Shown here in pieces: positions 9,371 through 17,959 of a DNA stretch of 64,000 nt. Under the pieces are notes generated by a model, which saw nothing but the letters and a program-made list of their open reading frames with translations, was not told where the DNA came from and did no database searches. The stretch comes from UTCFX2 sp963827155 (GTDB lineage Bacteria; Chloroflexota; Anaerolineae; Anaerolineales; UBA4823). Position 1 is the first letter of the stretch, and every line of letters starts with the position of its first letter. The stretch spans positions 1,984,001 to 2,048,000 of the forward strand of contig CAWGZV010000002.1 in NCBI GenBank assembly GCA_963827155.1, read 5' to 3'. Both the position numbers and the translations under genes were made by a program.

Positions 9371-9640
9371 TTACGCTTTCTTAGCCGCTTCGAACACGTC
9401 CACAATTTCCTTTAATACCCTTTCACGCTCTTCCACGTTTTCTCCGCGAACAGCAGTGATCAGGCACGAGTTTAAATGCTCTTCCAAGATTTGGGTGCTG
9501 ATTCGTGAAAGTGCAGCCTGAACCGCCTGAATTTGACGAATGAGGTCGATGCAGTAAGCATCTTCGTCGATCATTTTTTGAATTCCGCGAACATGCCCTT
9601 CAACGATTTTCAAACGATGGTTTGCACTCTCGTGATCCAT
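9371..9640 (-). CDS. csoR: CsoR-family copper-sensing transcriptional repressor
   Basis: An 89-residue all-helical repressor of the CsoR/RcnR/FrmR family (DUF156). The Cu(I)-binding triad is intact: Cys30 in AYCIDLI, then His55 and Cys59 in EEHLNSC, the arrangement typical of copper-sensing members rather than formaldehyde or nickel sensors. It is first in the operon with copZ and copA. The upstream G/C-tract palindrome overlapping the promoter fits autoregulation: apo-CsoR binds and copper releases it. The C-terminus is short and lysine/alanine-rich. Confidence 0.94.
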   Translation of the reverse strand: MDHESANHRLKIVEGHVRGIQKMIDEDAYCIDLIRQIQAVQAALSRISTQILEEHLNSCLITAVRGENVEERERVLKEIVDVFEAAKKA

Positions 9641-9645
9641 TTCAC

Positions 9646-9680
9646 ATCCTATCCCCCCCAGGGGGGTGGGGTAATAGGAT
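9646..9680. promoter_or_regulatory. CsoR-type operator palindrome
   Basis: Perfect seven-base outer arms (ATCCTAT at 9646-9652 and ATAGGAT at 9674-9680) enclose a run of seven C facing runs of G. Known CsoR operators are G/C-tract inverted repeats of this kind. The palindrome touches the -10 box and covers the expected transcription start, the right position for repression of csoR-copZ-copA. Structure seen directly; binding is inferred. Confidence 0.75.
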
Positions 9681-9706
9681 TATATCATTTTCGTCGGCGC
9701 TGTCAA
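9679..9706 (-). promoter_or_regulatory. Sigma-A type promoter of csoR-copZ-copA
   Basis: On the minus strand TTGACA (9701-9706) and TATAAT (9679-9684) match both consensus hexamers exactly, with a 16-base spacer. The predicted start is near 9672, giving a leader of about 32 bases before the csoR ATG. Confidence 0.8.
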
Positions 9707-9719
9707 GCAGGCTAGGGGA

Positions 9720-10836
9720 TCAATCTAATGCAGCGTCTAGTGCTGCCCGCAGCTGCTCCACAGTCAGGTAGCCTTGCCACTGATTAAGCACCTTTCCTTG
9801 CTCGTCCAGTAAAACAAAATAAGGCTCCGATTGGAAATGCAGGGTTTGTTTGAATGGTTGAACCGCTGGATCATCTATATCAAGATAGGTGAAGATTATC
9901 CTGCCTGAATATTCATTTTCCACCCCTTGAATTATCGGCGCCATCGCCAGGCTCGGACCGCTCCAGAATGCGAAGAATTCAATCAACTGCGGTTTTCCGC
10001 TGGCTAATTTCACTTCACTCGGATCGCTTGCTTGGAGCTTTACACTCATCCAGGGTGGTGCAGGCAGGGGCGTGCGCGTTGGGGTTGGCGTAAAAGTGAG
10101 CGTTGGGGTGGGTGTTAAAAATGGCGTGGATGTTGGCTGTGGGGTGGGAGTAGATAGCGGCGGAGTAGGAGAGGGTATTGCTTGAGATGGATTGACGATC
10201 GTTGAGTTCGGAGTTACAACCCTTGTTTGTTGTGTAACTTGAATATTGCTGGATGTTGCGGATGGTGATGTGCGTGCAGATGAAGTCGCAGTAAATGTTG
10301 CTGCTTGAGAGCTTTGCGCGGGCGTTGTCGCTGTTGCTGTACCAGGAACAACCCCTGGGTAAGGATTGAAGGGTGGATAAATCGTCCCGATCGCAGGATA
10401 CAATTCAGATCCTGGCTGAAGCAATGGTGGATACCCATTCATTGGTGTCTCTAGATTTTGCGTTCCGGGAGTGAGACCTGGGTAGACCTGATCAGCTTTC
10501 GTAGCCGACGCTGTCTCGGGCGTGTATGGAAGAATCGTTGCACCTGGTGGTGGGTAAGGTGGCATCCCTTCACCAGGGGTCGGCATACCAGGGTATTCAG
10601 GAGGGCAGCGGTTCAGGTGTAGGTGTGCTCGTCTCTTGATATTCCCCCTCAACTGGTGGTGATGTTTTATTGGTTGGAGAGGGAGAAATTGTTGGTGAAG
10701 ATGTTGCCTGGATTCCTTTGCTCGCCACCGACTTAACCATCCTGGATGGAAGAGTACACGCAAGAATTACCATCCCTGCCAAGCCACAAAGAACCACTCT
10801 AATTACCATCGGATTAATACCGTTCCAAGGGCGCAT
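9720..10836 (-). CDS. Thioredoxin-like lipoprotein with long Pro/Ser/Thr linker, single frameshift
   Basis: Two frames join near 10605 to give about 370 residues. The N-terminal fragment (MRPWNGINPMVIRVVL...) has a lipoprotein signal ending in VILAC, so lipid anchoring is expected. It enters a low-complexity Pro/Ser/Thr region that continues in the second frame (PEYPGMPTPGEGM onward) for about 200 residues with TPTP runs. The last about 110 residues resemble a thioredoxin fold (IIFTYLDIDDPAVQPF, SEPYFVLLDEQGKVLNQW), but the expected CxxC is replaced by WSGPSLAM, so it probably lacks redox activity. It diverges from a ResA-like gene and lgt, whose product would lipidate it. The frameshift may be sequence error. 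Confidence 0.75.
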
Positions 10837-10844
10837 CTCGAGTT

Positions 10845-10872
10845 ATCATAACAAAGTATTCTCGTTTGTCAA
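10845..10872 (-). promoter_or_regulatory. Promoter of the thioredoxin-like lipoprotein gene
   Basis: Minus-strand TTGACA (10867-10872), a 16-base spacer and TATGAT (10845-10850). The predicted start, about seven bases downstream, is at or within two or three bases of the ATG at 10836, implying a leaderless transcript unless translation starts at the internal ATG at 10809. Confidence 0.65.
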
Positions 10873-10902
10873 GCAAAGGCCATTTTAGCGAATGAAACAA
10901 GC

Positions 10903-10931
10903 TTGACAGCAAGTTGTTGGTTCAGTAAACT
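10903..10931 (+). promoter_or_regulatory. Promoter of the ResA-like/lgt operon
   Basis: TTGACA (10903-10908), a 17-base spacer and TAAACT (10926-10931). The predicted start near 10938 is only two or three bases before the ATG at 10941, so this transcript also looks leaderless. It is back-to-back with the minus-strand promoter; the two -35 boxes are 30 bases apart. Confidence 0.65.
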
Positions 10932-10940
10932 TGGTGAATT

Positions 10941-11516
10941 ATGCATTCAAAAATGACCCATCAGCTCAGCCGAACCTTACAATTTATTTGGGTTGTATTA
11001 GCAATTATTGGAGGCGCTTTCTGGATCTGGTTCACGAGAGTCCCGTCCAAGACGAATACTATAACGGCTATCTCTGTTCCATTCCGCGGATTCCAGGCGC
11101 CAGATTTTGAACTGAAAGACTCCATGGGGAAAACATACCGCCTCTCCGAACTGCGAGGGCAACCTGTATTAGTCAATTTTTGGGCGTCATGGTGTGCACC
11201 ATGTCGAGCAGAGATGCCGGCAATTGAAGCTGTGTACCAGCGGTATAAGGATCAAGGATTTACAATTTTGGCAGTGAATACAGCATATCAAGACGACAGA
11301 GTGGAAGCTCTGGATTTTGCAAATAATATTGGGCTAAATTTTCCAGTCATCTTCGATATTGATCGCGAAGCATCTGACCTTTATCAGCTTAATGCTCTTC
11401 CATCATCTTTCTTTATCGATAGAGAAGGTGTGATCCAAGATATCGTTCTTGGTGGCCCAATGTCCGAGGCGCTGCTCGACATTCGAATACAATCGATTCT
11501 TTCCAACATAGAATAA
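10941..11516 (+). CDS. ResA/TlpA-like membrane-anchored thioredoxin
   Basis: A 191-residue protein with an N-terminal membrane anchor (about residues 14 to 32) followed by a redoxin domain. The active site is FWASWCAPC and the cis-proline loop is ALPSSFFIDREG, both typical of extracytoplasmic thiol reductases of the ResA/TlpA group. The domain opens with FQAPDFELKDSMGKTYRLSELRGQPV, a classic TlpA entry, split here by normal spacing. Its stop codon shares a base with the start of lgt, so the two are co-translated. It is a second such protein in the window besides the one at 2529-3101. The specific substrate is unknown. Confidence 0.9.
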   Translation: MHSKMTHQLSRTLQFIWVVLAIIGGAFWIWFTRVPSKTNTITAISVPFRGFQAPDFELKDSMGKTYRLSELRGQPVLVNFWASWCAPCRAEMPAIEAVYQRYKDQGFTILAVNTAYQDDRVEALDFANNIGLNFPVIFDIDREASDLYQLNALPSSFFIDREGVIQDIVLGGPMSEALLDIRIQSILSNIE

Positions 11517-12272
11517 TGTTTCCAATACTTCAGGTTGGTCCAATAGCTGTTCAAACTCCAGGGCTGATCATCATGCTTGGTCTCTGGTTGGGGCTGTTGC
11601 TTTCCGAGAAATTTTGCTCCCGACGCGGTTTCCCACAAACCCATCTTTATAATCTCATATTCACCGGTCTGATTGTCGGGGTAATCGGGGGCAGACTTTT
11701 ATATTTCTTACGATTTCCAGACGCGTTCCTCCGAAGTCCTTTAAGCATATTCTCCATTAACCCAGGTCTATTTCTTCTTGAAGATGGGATTTTCCTGGGA
11801 CTAATCGCAATGTGGGTCTATGGACATAGAAAACACCTGAAATTCTGGGAGACATTGGATGTTCTGACACCGTTTCTTGTTGTTCAAGCAATTGCAATTG
11901 GATTTGCTCACATTGCATCCGGAGCCGCTTTCGGTTTAGAAACTGGCTTGCCTTGGGGGATCCAGCTTTGGGGTGCCTTGCGTCATCCAACTCAGATTAT
12001 TGAAACCATATCAGCAATCGCCATCCTATTCCTCCTCTGGCCGAGTTGGAGACTTCTTGGATGGCTGGTCTGCTGGACTTTATTTCATCAACTTCATATG
12101 TCTTTCATCCATAAGCCGATTGTTGATCGAAGGTCTGAGAGGAGATAGCTCACTTATATTTGGTGGAATCAGAGTTAGCCAGGTCATCGCTTGGATTGTG
12201 CTGATCGGCGCTTTGTTAGTTCGGAGACATCTGCTCAATCGAGCTAACCCCTCCCCAAACGCTGCAGCATAA
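11516..12272 (+). CDS. lgt: Prolipoprotein diacylglyceryl transferase (Lgt), single frameshift
   Basis: Lgt moves diacylglycerol from phosphatidylglycerol to the lipobox cysteine of prolipoproteins in the membrane. The first frame carries IGGRLLYFLRF and LRHPTQIIET, both recognisable Lgt motifs, within several hydrophobic helices. It loses frame near 12050. The second frame continues GLYFINFICLSSISRLLIE then GLRGDSS, the Lgt C-terminal signature that contains the essential arginine. A one-base change between about 12040 and 12060 restores one protein of about 250 residues. Lgt is normally needed for growth or fitness, which favours sequence error. It is coupled to the upstream ResA-like gene by a one-base overlap. 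Confidence 0.85.
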
Positions 12273-12312
12273 TTTCTTATTATTTAAATATTCCGGCTGA
12301 TTAATTGATTCG

Positions 12313-12963
12313 CTATAACAGTGGATTCGATCCGCGAGATATATTTTCGAGAAATTCCTGTCTGGTCGCTAAATTCTTCCGAAAAGCACCGTACATTGCC
12401 GAAGTTGTCATCCGGGCGTCGTGTTTGCGAACCCCACGCATCGTGGCGCATAGATGCAGTCCCTCCACCACAACCGCAACCCCATAAGGGTTTAGAGTAT
12501 TATGTAAAAACTCAGCGATCTGGCGTGTCATTCTCTCTTGAACCTGAAGACGGCGTGCAAACATATCAACAATTCTTGGCACCTTAGATAATCCGATCAC
12601 CTTTCCACGCGGGAAATAAGCCACGTGTGCTCTGCCGATGAATGGCAATAGATGGTGTTCGCATAAACTATAGAACTCGATATCTCGAACGATCACCATC
12701 TCATCGTAGGTATCGTCAAAAACAGCATCATTTACCAGAGTTTGGGGGTTAACCCAATACCCTTCTAATAATTCCTCATACATCCTGGCAACCCGATCTG
12801 GGGTATCCTTTAGACCCTGCCGCTCTGGGTTTTCCCCCACTGCAGTCAACAGCTTTTGAACTGCGTGACGAACAGCCTCGTGATCTAGTGATGCAATATC
12901 TTCGATTAAACCATTGTCCGATGAGCTGCTAAATTCTTCGGTTTTGTTTGGATTCGCTTCCAT
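12313..12963 (-). CDS. folE: GTP cyclohydrolase I
   Basis: A 216-residue type I GTP cyclohydrolase, which converts GTP to 7,8-dihydroneopterin triphosphate at the start of tetrahydrofolate or other pterin synthesis. The zinc- and substrate-binding block SLCEHHLLPFIGRAHVAY is intact, as are GLSKVPRIVDMFARRLQVQE and VEGLHLCATMRGVRK, with the second zinc cysteine. An N-terminal about 30-residue acidic extension precedes the conserved start HAVQKLLTAVGENPERQGLKD. It appears monocistronic, with no folate neighbours. The cytosolic toroidal oligomer is known from the family. Confidence 0.97.
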   Translation of the reverse strand: MEANPNKTEEFSSSSDNGLIEDIASLDHEAVRHAVQKLLTAVGENPERQGLKDTPDRVARMYEELLEGYWVNPQTLVNDAVFDDTYDEMVIVRDIEFYSLCEHHLLPFIGRAHVAYFPRGKVIGLSKVPRIVDMFARRLQVQERMTRQIAEFLHNTLNPYGVAVVVEGLHLCATMRGVRKHDARMTTSAMYGAFRKNLATRQEFLENISRGSNPLL

Positions 12964-13047
12964 AAGACCTCTGATTCAATGCATAAGGTAGGCGAAGTGT
13001 AACCGGATCGTGCAGAGGTGTCAACGAGAATTCTGCCCTCATAATAC

Positions 13048-13079
13048 AACCCGCCCTCCTACAAACAGGGGAGCGGGTT
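13048..13079 (-). terminator. Hairpin downstream of hpf
   Basis: AACCCGC at 13048-13054 pairs with GCGGGTT at 13073-13079, and inner CTCC/GGAG extends the stem with small mismatches. It lies 46 bases past the hpf stop. On the minus strand it is followed by GTATTATG, not a clear T tract, so termination is only probable. Confidence 0.45.
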
Positions 13080-13124
13080 CCGATATGCTGCACTGAACTA
13101 AAAATTAACCCTTAATATTCTGAC

Positions 13125-13691
13125 CTACCCATACAAAGGCTCGATTAAACCGTATGACCCGTCCCTTCTGCTGTACAAAACATTGATCGAATTGGTATTC
13201 ACATTATAAAATATATAGAAATTCTCGTGACCTAACAGCGCCATTTGTTCGATGGCTTCCAGTTCGTTCATCGGTTGAAGTCGGAAAGTCTTCCTTCTCG
13301 CAATAATCGGTCCAGTCCCGCCTGCCTCATCTTCAGATACAGGCTGTTCGATAACTTCTGCGGCTGATTTTCCATCCCCTCGACCTCGATAATGTTTTCC
13401 TTTATATCTTTCGATCTGGCGCTGCATTTTATCTAATGCTGTATCCATAGCCGCAAATATATCATCGGCGCGTTCTTCAGACCGCAAGATGAAACCCTTG
13501 CCGCGTATCGTGATCTGTGCCACTTGGCGATCTGTCATACTTCGCACAGACTTGTCATGAGCCAAATCCACTCGAGCTTCTTCTATACCTGGCAAGAAGC
13601 GGTCCAGTTTCCCAACCTTTTTATTGACGTATTCCTGGATCCGATCAGTAAGTTCCATATTTCTGGTATATATTTCAACTTCCAGTGCCAT
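13125..13691 (-). CDS. hpf: Long-form ribosome hibernation promoting factor
   Basis: A 188-residue protein with two domains. Residues 1 to about 100 are the S30AE/HPF fold (MALEVEIYTRNMELTDRI, then conserved positive patches), which binds the small subunit decoding region. Residues about 130 to 188 are the dimerisation domain of long HPF (RRKTFRLQPMNELEAIEQM, ending in LYSRRDGSYGLIEPLYG), which joins two 70S ribosomes into a 100S dimer in stationary phase. Length fits the long form found in most bacteria outside the gammaproteobacteria. It follows comF by 21 bases on the same strand, a common neighbour pair. Confidence 0.95.
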   Translation of the reverse strand: MALEVEIYTRNMELTDRIQEYVNKKVGKLDRFLPGIEEARVDLAHDKSVRSMTDRQVAQITIRGKGFILRSEERADDIFAAMDTALDKMQRQIERYKGKHYRGRGDGKSAAEVIEQPVSEDEAGGTGPIIARRKTFRLQPMNELEAIEQMALLGHENFYIFYNVNTNSINVLYSRRDGSYGLIEPLYG

Positions 13692-13712
13692 TTTGACCTC
13701 CCGATTGAATTA

Positions 13713-14457
13713 TTAGACCTGATGATGCTCCAAGACCGCACGAGCCAGAGTGAGGCCGAAAACCTGGCTTGCGCCTTGTTCCAACAATGTTTCCGCGCAT
13801 GAGACTAAGGTCGCTCCAGTTGTTGTGATGTCATCCACTAATAGAATGGATTTTTGGAACACTAAGTCTCTGCGTGCCAAGAAAGAATTTCTAACATTCT
13901 CTCGCCGCTCCTGAGTCTGATAAACCGACCTGTGTGCGGGTTTCTCGAACTTTCTTAATTGCCTCGGAACGAAAGGGGATTCCGAAATATAAAGCGATCG
14001 GCAAAGCCAGAAGTGAAGCTTGATTATATCCGCGCATCTTCCGACGATCAAGTCCGCTTGGAACTGGCGCAATAATATTGACAGACCAATCCAGCGTTGA
14101 GAATAACTAAATCAATTGCCTTGCAAGTATCTCCCCAAGACCCATATCACCTTCAAATTTAAGACTATGGATTGCTTCGCGGATAGGACCCTCATAAATC
14201 GCATACGATCTGATGGATGTCAATATACATGGAGCTGACCGACAATCATCACAAAGTCCATTTAAATCAGCAGGATTACCGCATCGATCACAAAAGTTGT
14301 CCCTGATTAAGAATGTATTGGCCGAACAATCTGGACACCATCGAGTGTAGGGTTTTCCACAGCCTCCACATATGGGTGGAAAGATCCAATCTAAAACTCC
14401 CCATAATAGGCGATAAGTGCGGTAATTCCACGGAACCATACCGCTTCGCATGATCAT
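13713..14457 (-). pseudogene. comF: ComF family phosphoribosyltransferase-like protein, broken
   Basis: The N-terminal part has the ComF zinc-finger cysteines (FPPICGGCGKPY, then CDRCG and CDDCR) and the linker YEGPIREAIHSLKFEGD. An in-frame TAG follows ARQLI near 14107. Past it the same frame continues as WSVNIIAPVPSGLDRRKMRG then YNQASLLALPIAL, and a further one-base shift near 13912 leads into QERRENVRNSFLARRD and the PRPP-binding loop ILLVDDITTTGAT. So two separate lesions interrupt one gene, unlike most other broken genes here. ComF proteins are tied to DNA uptake in several bacteria; here function is probably lost unless both lesions are sequence errors. Confidence 0.85.
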
Positions 14458-14525
14458 CTGGGTTTCAGAAATGATCGAGATTCTCCAACTTGTAGATTAT
14501 TACCTGGAGTGCGAAAATTCCGCTT

Positions 14526-15491
14526 CTATTGGCCTCCCCGGAAGAGGATCCCTCCCAGGGTAGACCTCAACAAGAGCATCAAAGCTGGAGTCATAAGAAC
14601 AATACAAATGGAAGGAAAAATCAGCAGCGCCATAGGAATAAGCATCTTAATTGGAGCCTTATGGGCCATTTCTTCAGCTATTTGCCTTCTTTTTATCCGC
14701 ATCTGATCCGATTGGATGCGTAATACCTTCGCCATTGAGACACCGAGCTGTTCACTTTGGATCACTGCTGCTACAAAACTGGTCATCTCAGGTATCCCAA
14801 TCCGATCGGCCATATCTCGGAGGGCTTCGCGACGTAGCTTGCCTAATTGGATCTCGCGAAGCACTCTGCCGAATGATAGTGAAAGCTCATTGTCCCATTT
14901 CTCATATACTTTCTGCATCGCACCGTCGAAACCCAAACCTGCTTCAACGCAGATCGTTAGCAGATCCAGAGCGTCTGGCATCGCTTTCCAAACGGATTTC
15001 TGGCGTCTTTGAATCCGGCTGGTTAATAACATATCGGGCACATAAAATCCCAAGGCAACAAATAAGGCTAGAAGCAGAACTTTCTGTGCCAAGCCCCAAT
15101 TCAAATTTCCAATTGCATAGAGGAAAAGCATGAACCCCCCTATCGCGACTGCAAGCATAATCCTCAACGCCCAGAAAGTTGAAGGTTCGAGACCACGGGG
15201 ATTTCCTGCTAACTCCAACCGCCGTGCCGTGGATTGAAGCGCGTTCTGTGGAGTAATTCGGGTGACCAGATCACCAAGCCGTCGAGCGGTTGGGTAAATC
15301 ACTCGTTCTGTAAATGGCTGTGAAAGCTCAATTTGCTCTAAGGAGGCAGTCTCTCCACGCTCTGCAAACTCCGCTAACCTTTGCTGGAGCGGATCGGTCT
15401 CCCGGGTATCTCGCATGCCGACAATCACCAGGATGATCGCCCCGATAACGATCGTAATTACGATGGCTATGAAAATAATCGTGCCAATCAT
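14526..15491 (-). CDS. tadC: TadC-like Tad pilus inner-membrane platform protein
   Basis: A type II secretion GspF-domain membrane protein of about 321 residues, the second of the paired Tad platform proteins. A hydrophobic N-terminus is followed by the F-domain around residues 165 to 290 (DALDLLTICVEAGLGFDGAM, then SFGRVLREIQLGK) and a C-terminal helix. The reading frame opens earlier with TTG, but GGAGG sits ideally for the ATG at 15491, so that start is chosen. It is last of the tad genes on the minus strand, 21 bases after tadB. With TadB and the TadA ATPase it drives Flp pilus assembly. Confidence 0.92.
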   Translation of the reverse strand: MIGTIIFIAIVITIVIGAIILVIVGMRDTRETDPLQQRLAEFAERGETASLEQIELSQPFTERVIYPTARRLGDLVTRITPQNALQSTARRLELAGNPRGLEPSTFWALRIMLAVAIGGFMLFLYAIGNLNWGLAQKVLLLALFVALGFYVPDMLLTSRIQRRQKSVWKAMPDALDLLTICVEAGLGFDGAMQKVYEKWDNELSLSFGRVLREIQLGKLRREALRDMADRIGIPEMTSFVAAVIQSEQLGVSMAKVLRIQSDQMRIKRRQIAEEMAHKAPIKMLIPMALLIFPSICIVLMTPALMLLLRSTLGGILFRGGQ

Positions 15492-15512
15492 GGGTCTTTC
15501 CTCCAAGAATCG

Positions 15513-16490
15513 CTAGACATCGATATTAGCGATGCGTGTCATTACGAAATAACCGGCAATGATCATCAATCCGCCGATAACTAATGCAGTGATGCCAATA
15601 AATCGGGTTTCAGGATTGAAAAACTGCATCATATAGGGTTTGTTGACAACCCACAAAACACCAATAATAATCAATGGCATCATCGCGAGGAACCGACCAG
15701 AATATATCACTTGAGATGTCAGCACCCGGATTTCCCCTTTAATCCGGACTCGCTCTCGAATTGTGTACGAGATCGTGTCTAAGATTTCTGCCAGATTGCC
15801 TCCAACCTCTCTTTGCACATTCATTGCCGTGATAACAAGATCCAAATCAGGGCTTGGAATTCGCCGTAGAAGGTTGTCTAATGCTTGCTCCATGTTCAAA
15901 CCAATTTGCATTTCTTGCACAACACGCCTGAATTCATCGCTGATGGGAGGCGGCATCTCTTTACTGACCGATTCCATTGCTTGCATGGTTGAATAGCCTG
16001 CCCGCAGACCATTGACCATAAGGTTCAACATATCCGAAAGCTGGCCATCGAAACGCTGCAGACGCTTGCCTTGCTGCCGCTTCACATAGAAACGTGGAAT
16101 ATACAATCCGACGATAAATCCAACCACAGTAAAGAATGGGATCGGATTATTGCGATCGAAGAACCACCAGAATACGAAGCCCACCCCGATTGCTGAGATC
16201 AGCATTGTGGCAATATATTCGCCCGGTTTTAATTTCAGATCTGCGCGGGCAAGCTCTCTGGCGATCCCACCTCCCATGCTGGATTTCTCAAGCCGTCTTT
16301 CCAGCCAATCGCCAACAGGAGATGTTTTCTCACGATCGGTGCGTCGACTTGCTTCAAATTCTTCGAGGTACCGACCCAGACGTTCGTCGACCAGCGATCT
16401 TTCGCTTCTGGCTGTAACTACCAGGCCAGTCACTAGAAGTACAATCGCCAGTCCACCGCCTATTACGAGGATCAATATCATCGGATCCAT
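15513..16490 (-). CDS. tadB: TadB-like Tad pilus inner-membrane platform protein
   Basis: A 325-residue GspF-domain membrane protein and partner of TadC. It has an N-terminal hydrophobic helix, a central helix pair, the F-domain with QLSDMLNLMVNGLRAGYSTM and FRRVVQEMQIGLNMEQALDN, and two C-terminal helices. GAGG stands seven to nine bases before the ATG. It lies 18 bases after tadA and 21 before tadC, in the order tadA-tadB-tadC shared by most tad loci. It acts in the cytoplasmic membrane to couple ATPase motion to pilin extraction. Confidence 0.93.
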   Translation of the reverse strand: MDPMILILVIGGGLAIVLLVTGLVVTARSERSLVDERLGRYLEEFEASRRTDREKTSPVGDWLERRLEKSSMGGGIARELARADLKLKPGEYIATMLISAIGVGFVFWWFFDRNNPIPFFTVVGFIVGLYIPRFYVKRQQGKRLQRFDGQLSDMLNLMVNGLRAGYSTMQAMESVSKEMPPPISDEFRRVVQEMQIGLNMEQALDNLLRRIPSPDLDLVITAMNVQREVGGNLAEILDTISYTIRERVRIKGEIRVLTSQVIYSGRFLAMMPLIIIGVLWVVNKPYMMQFFNPETRFIGITALVIGGLMIIAGYFVMTRIANIDV

Positions 16491-16508
16491 ATAAGTTGCC
16501 TCGTGGTC

Positions 16509-17942
16509 CTAATATCGCCTTCGATCTCCGATCCCAAAAATTGATGCGGGGAGATGAATTCCAGAAGCCTCAATTTTATCAATGAACTTGGGGCGGAGCC
16601 CGGTCGGACGCAGTCTTCCGACGACCTTGCCGTTTTCATAACCAGATTGTTCGAAAACGAATATATCCGTCATGGTGATGACATCCCCCTCCATCCCACT
16701 CACTTCTGTAACGTTGACTATTTTTCGGCTTCCATCTCTCAATCGCTCTTCATGGATAACCACATCTATTGCAGACGAAATTTGTTCTCTAATCGCACGG
16801 GCTGGCAGCTCCATGCCTGCCATCATCGTCATCGTTTCCAAACGCGCCAGCGTATCACGCGGGCTGTTCGAGTGAGCTGTTGTCATTGAACCGTCATGGC
16901 CAGTGTTCATTGCCTGAAGCATATCCAGCGCGGCTTCGTCACGAATTTCACCCACTATGATCCGATCTGGGCGCATACGCAAAGCATTTATCACCAACTG
17001 CCGAATTGTCACCTCACCCTTTGCTTCAATATTTGGGGGGCGCGATTCCAGGGTTACGACATGCTCTTGCCGAAGCTGAAGCTCCGCCGCGTTTTCAATC
17101 GTGATGATCCGTTCATCGGAGGGGATGAATTGCGAGAGAATATTCAGCAGGGTTGTCTTTCCAGATCCAGTGCCTCCGGAAATGATAACATTTAACCTCG
17201 ATTCCACGCAGGCTTTCAAAAATTGGAGCGATTCTGGCGTAATCGACCCAAATTCTATCAGCTGATCAATAGTCAGTGGGACCTTGAAGAATTTACGGAT
17301 GGTCAGCACAGGCCCGACCAATGAGATCGGAGGGATCACCGCGTTAACACGGGAACCATCTGGCAGCCGAGCATCAACGTACGGGCTAAACTCATCGATG
17401 CGGCGACCTAGCGGCGCCACAATTCGGTCGATAATTCGCATCACATGCTCATCGCTCTCGAATGTCATCGGAACTCTGAGAATTTTTCCAGCCCGCTCAA
17501 TATAAATGTTCTTTGCACCATTTACCATCACTTCCGTTATGGTTTCATCTTCCAATAAAGGCTGCAAAGGTCCAAAACCAAGGATTTCAGCCGCAATCTG
17601 TTCAAATAAACGAGCCCGTTCGGGTCTGGTCAGAACAATGTTTTCTTCGGTCAGAACCTGGTCAAATAAGTCTTGGATTGTAGCGCGCACATCGTGGACT
17701 CGCGCAATATCCATCGAGGGATCTAATTCAGAAAGCAAACGATTTTGGACGCGAGTTTTTAGATCAAAATATGTGTCATGCTGTGTGCTCACTCCAGGCG
17801 GGGCTACTCTGCGGGTCTGTAAATTGACTAATTTGCTCTGTGTGACTGGTCCCCCAGATGCATTATTAACCTCATTATTATTATTATTGCCATTTTGGGC
17901 CGGTTTAGCTTGCCCCTGCTCAATTCGTTTAAGTAGCGACAT
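16509..17942 (-). CDS. tadA: TadA/CpaF Tad pilus assembly ATPase
   Basis: A 477-residue secretion ATPase of the CpaF/TadA group. Features in order: a low-complexity N-terminus with an asparagine run encoded by an AAT repeat, the CpaF N-domain (GFGPLQPLLEDETITEVMVN), Walker A GGTGSGKT at residues 256-263, the Asp box, Walker B-like RIIVGEIRDEAALDML and the His box MTTAHSNSPRDTLARLE. The hexamer powers Flp pilus polymerisation from the cytoplasmic face. A strong GGAGGT site precedes the ATG. It lies between tadZ and tadB with short gaps, one operon. Confidence 0.96.
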   Translation of the reverse strand: MSLLKRIEQGQAKPAQNGNNNNNEVNNASGGPVTQSKLVNLQTRRVAPPGVSTQHDTYFDLKTRVQNRLLSELDPSMDIARVHDVRATIQDLFDQVLTEENIVLTRPERARLFEQIAAEILGFGPLQPLLEDETITEVMVNGAKNIYIERAGKILRVPMTFESDEHVMRIIDRIVAPLGRRIDEFSPYVDARLPDGSRVNAVIPPISLVGPVLTIRKFFKVPLTIDQLIEFGSITPESLQFLKACVESRLNVIISGGTGSGKTTLLNILSQFIPSDERIITIENAAELQLRQEHVVTLESRPPNIEAKGEVTIRQLVINALRMRPDRIIVGEIRDEAALDMLQAMNTGHDGSMTTAHSNSPRDTLARLETMTMMAGMELPARAIREQISSAIDVVIHEERLRDGSRKIVNVTEVSGMEGDVITMTDIFVFEQSGYENGKVVGRLRPTGLRPKFIDKIEASGIHLPASIFGIGDRRRY

Positions 17943-17959
17943 TAATTACACCTCCAAAG

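Noticed and set aside
17865..17895. AAT trinucleotide run in tadA as a phase-variation site
   Set aside because: Trinucleotide changes keep the frame and only alter an asparagine stretch in a disordered N-terminus, so no on/off switching is expected.
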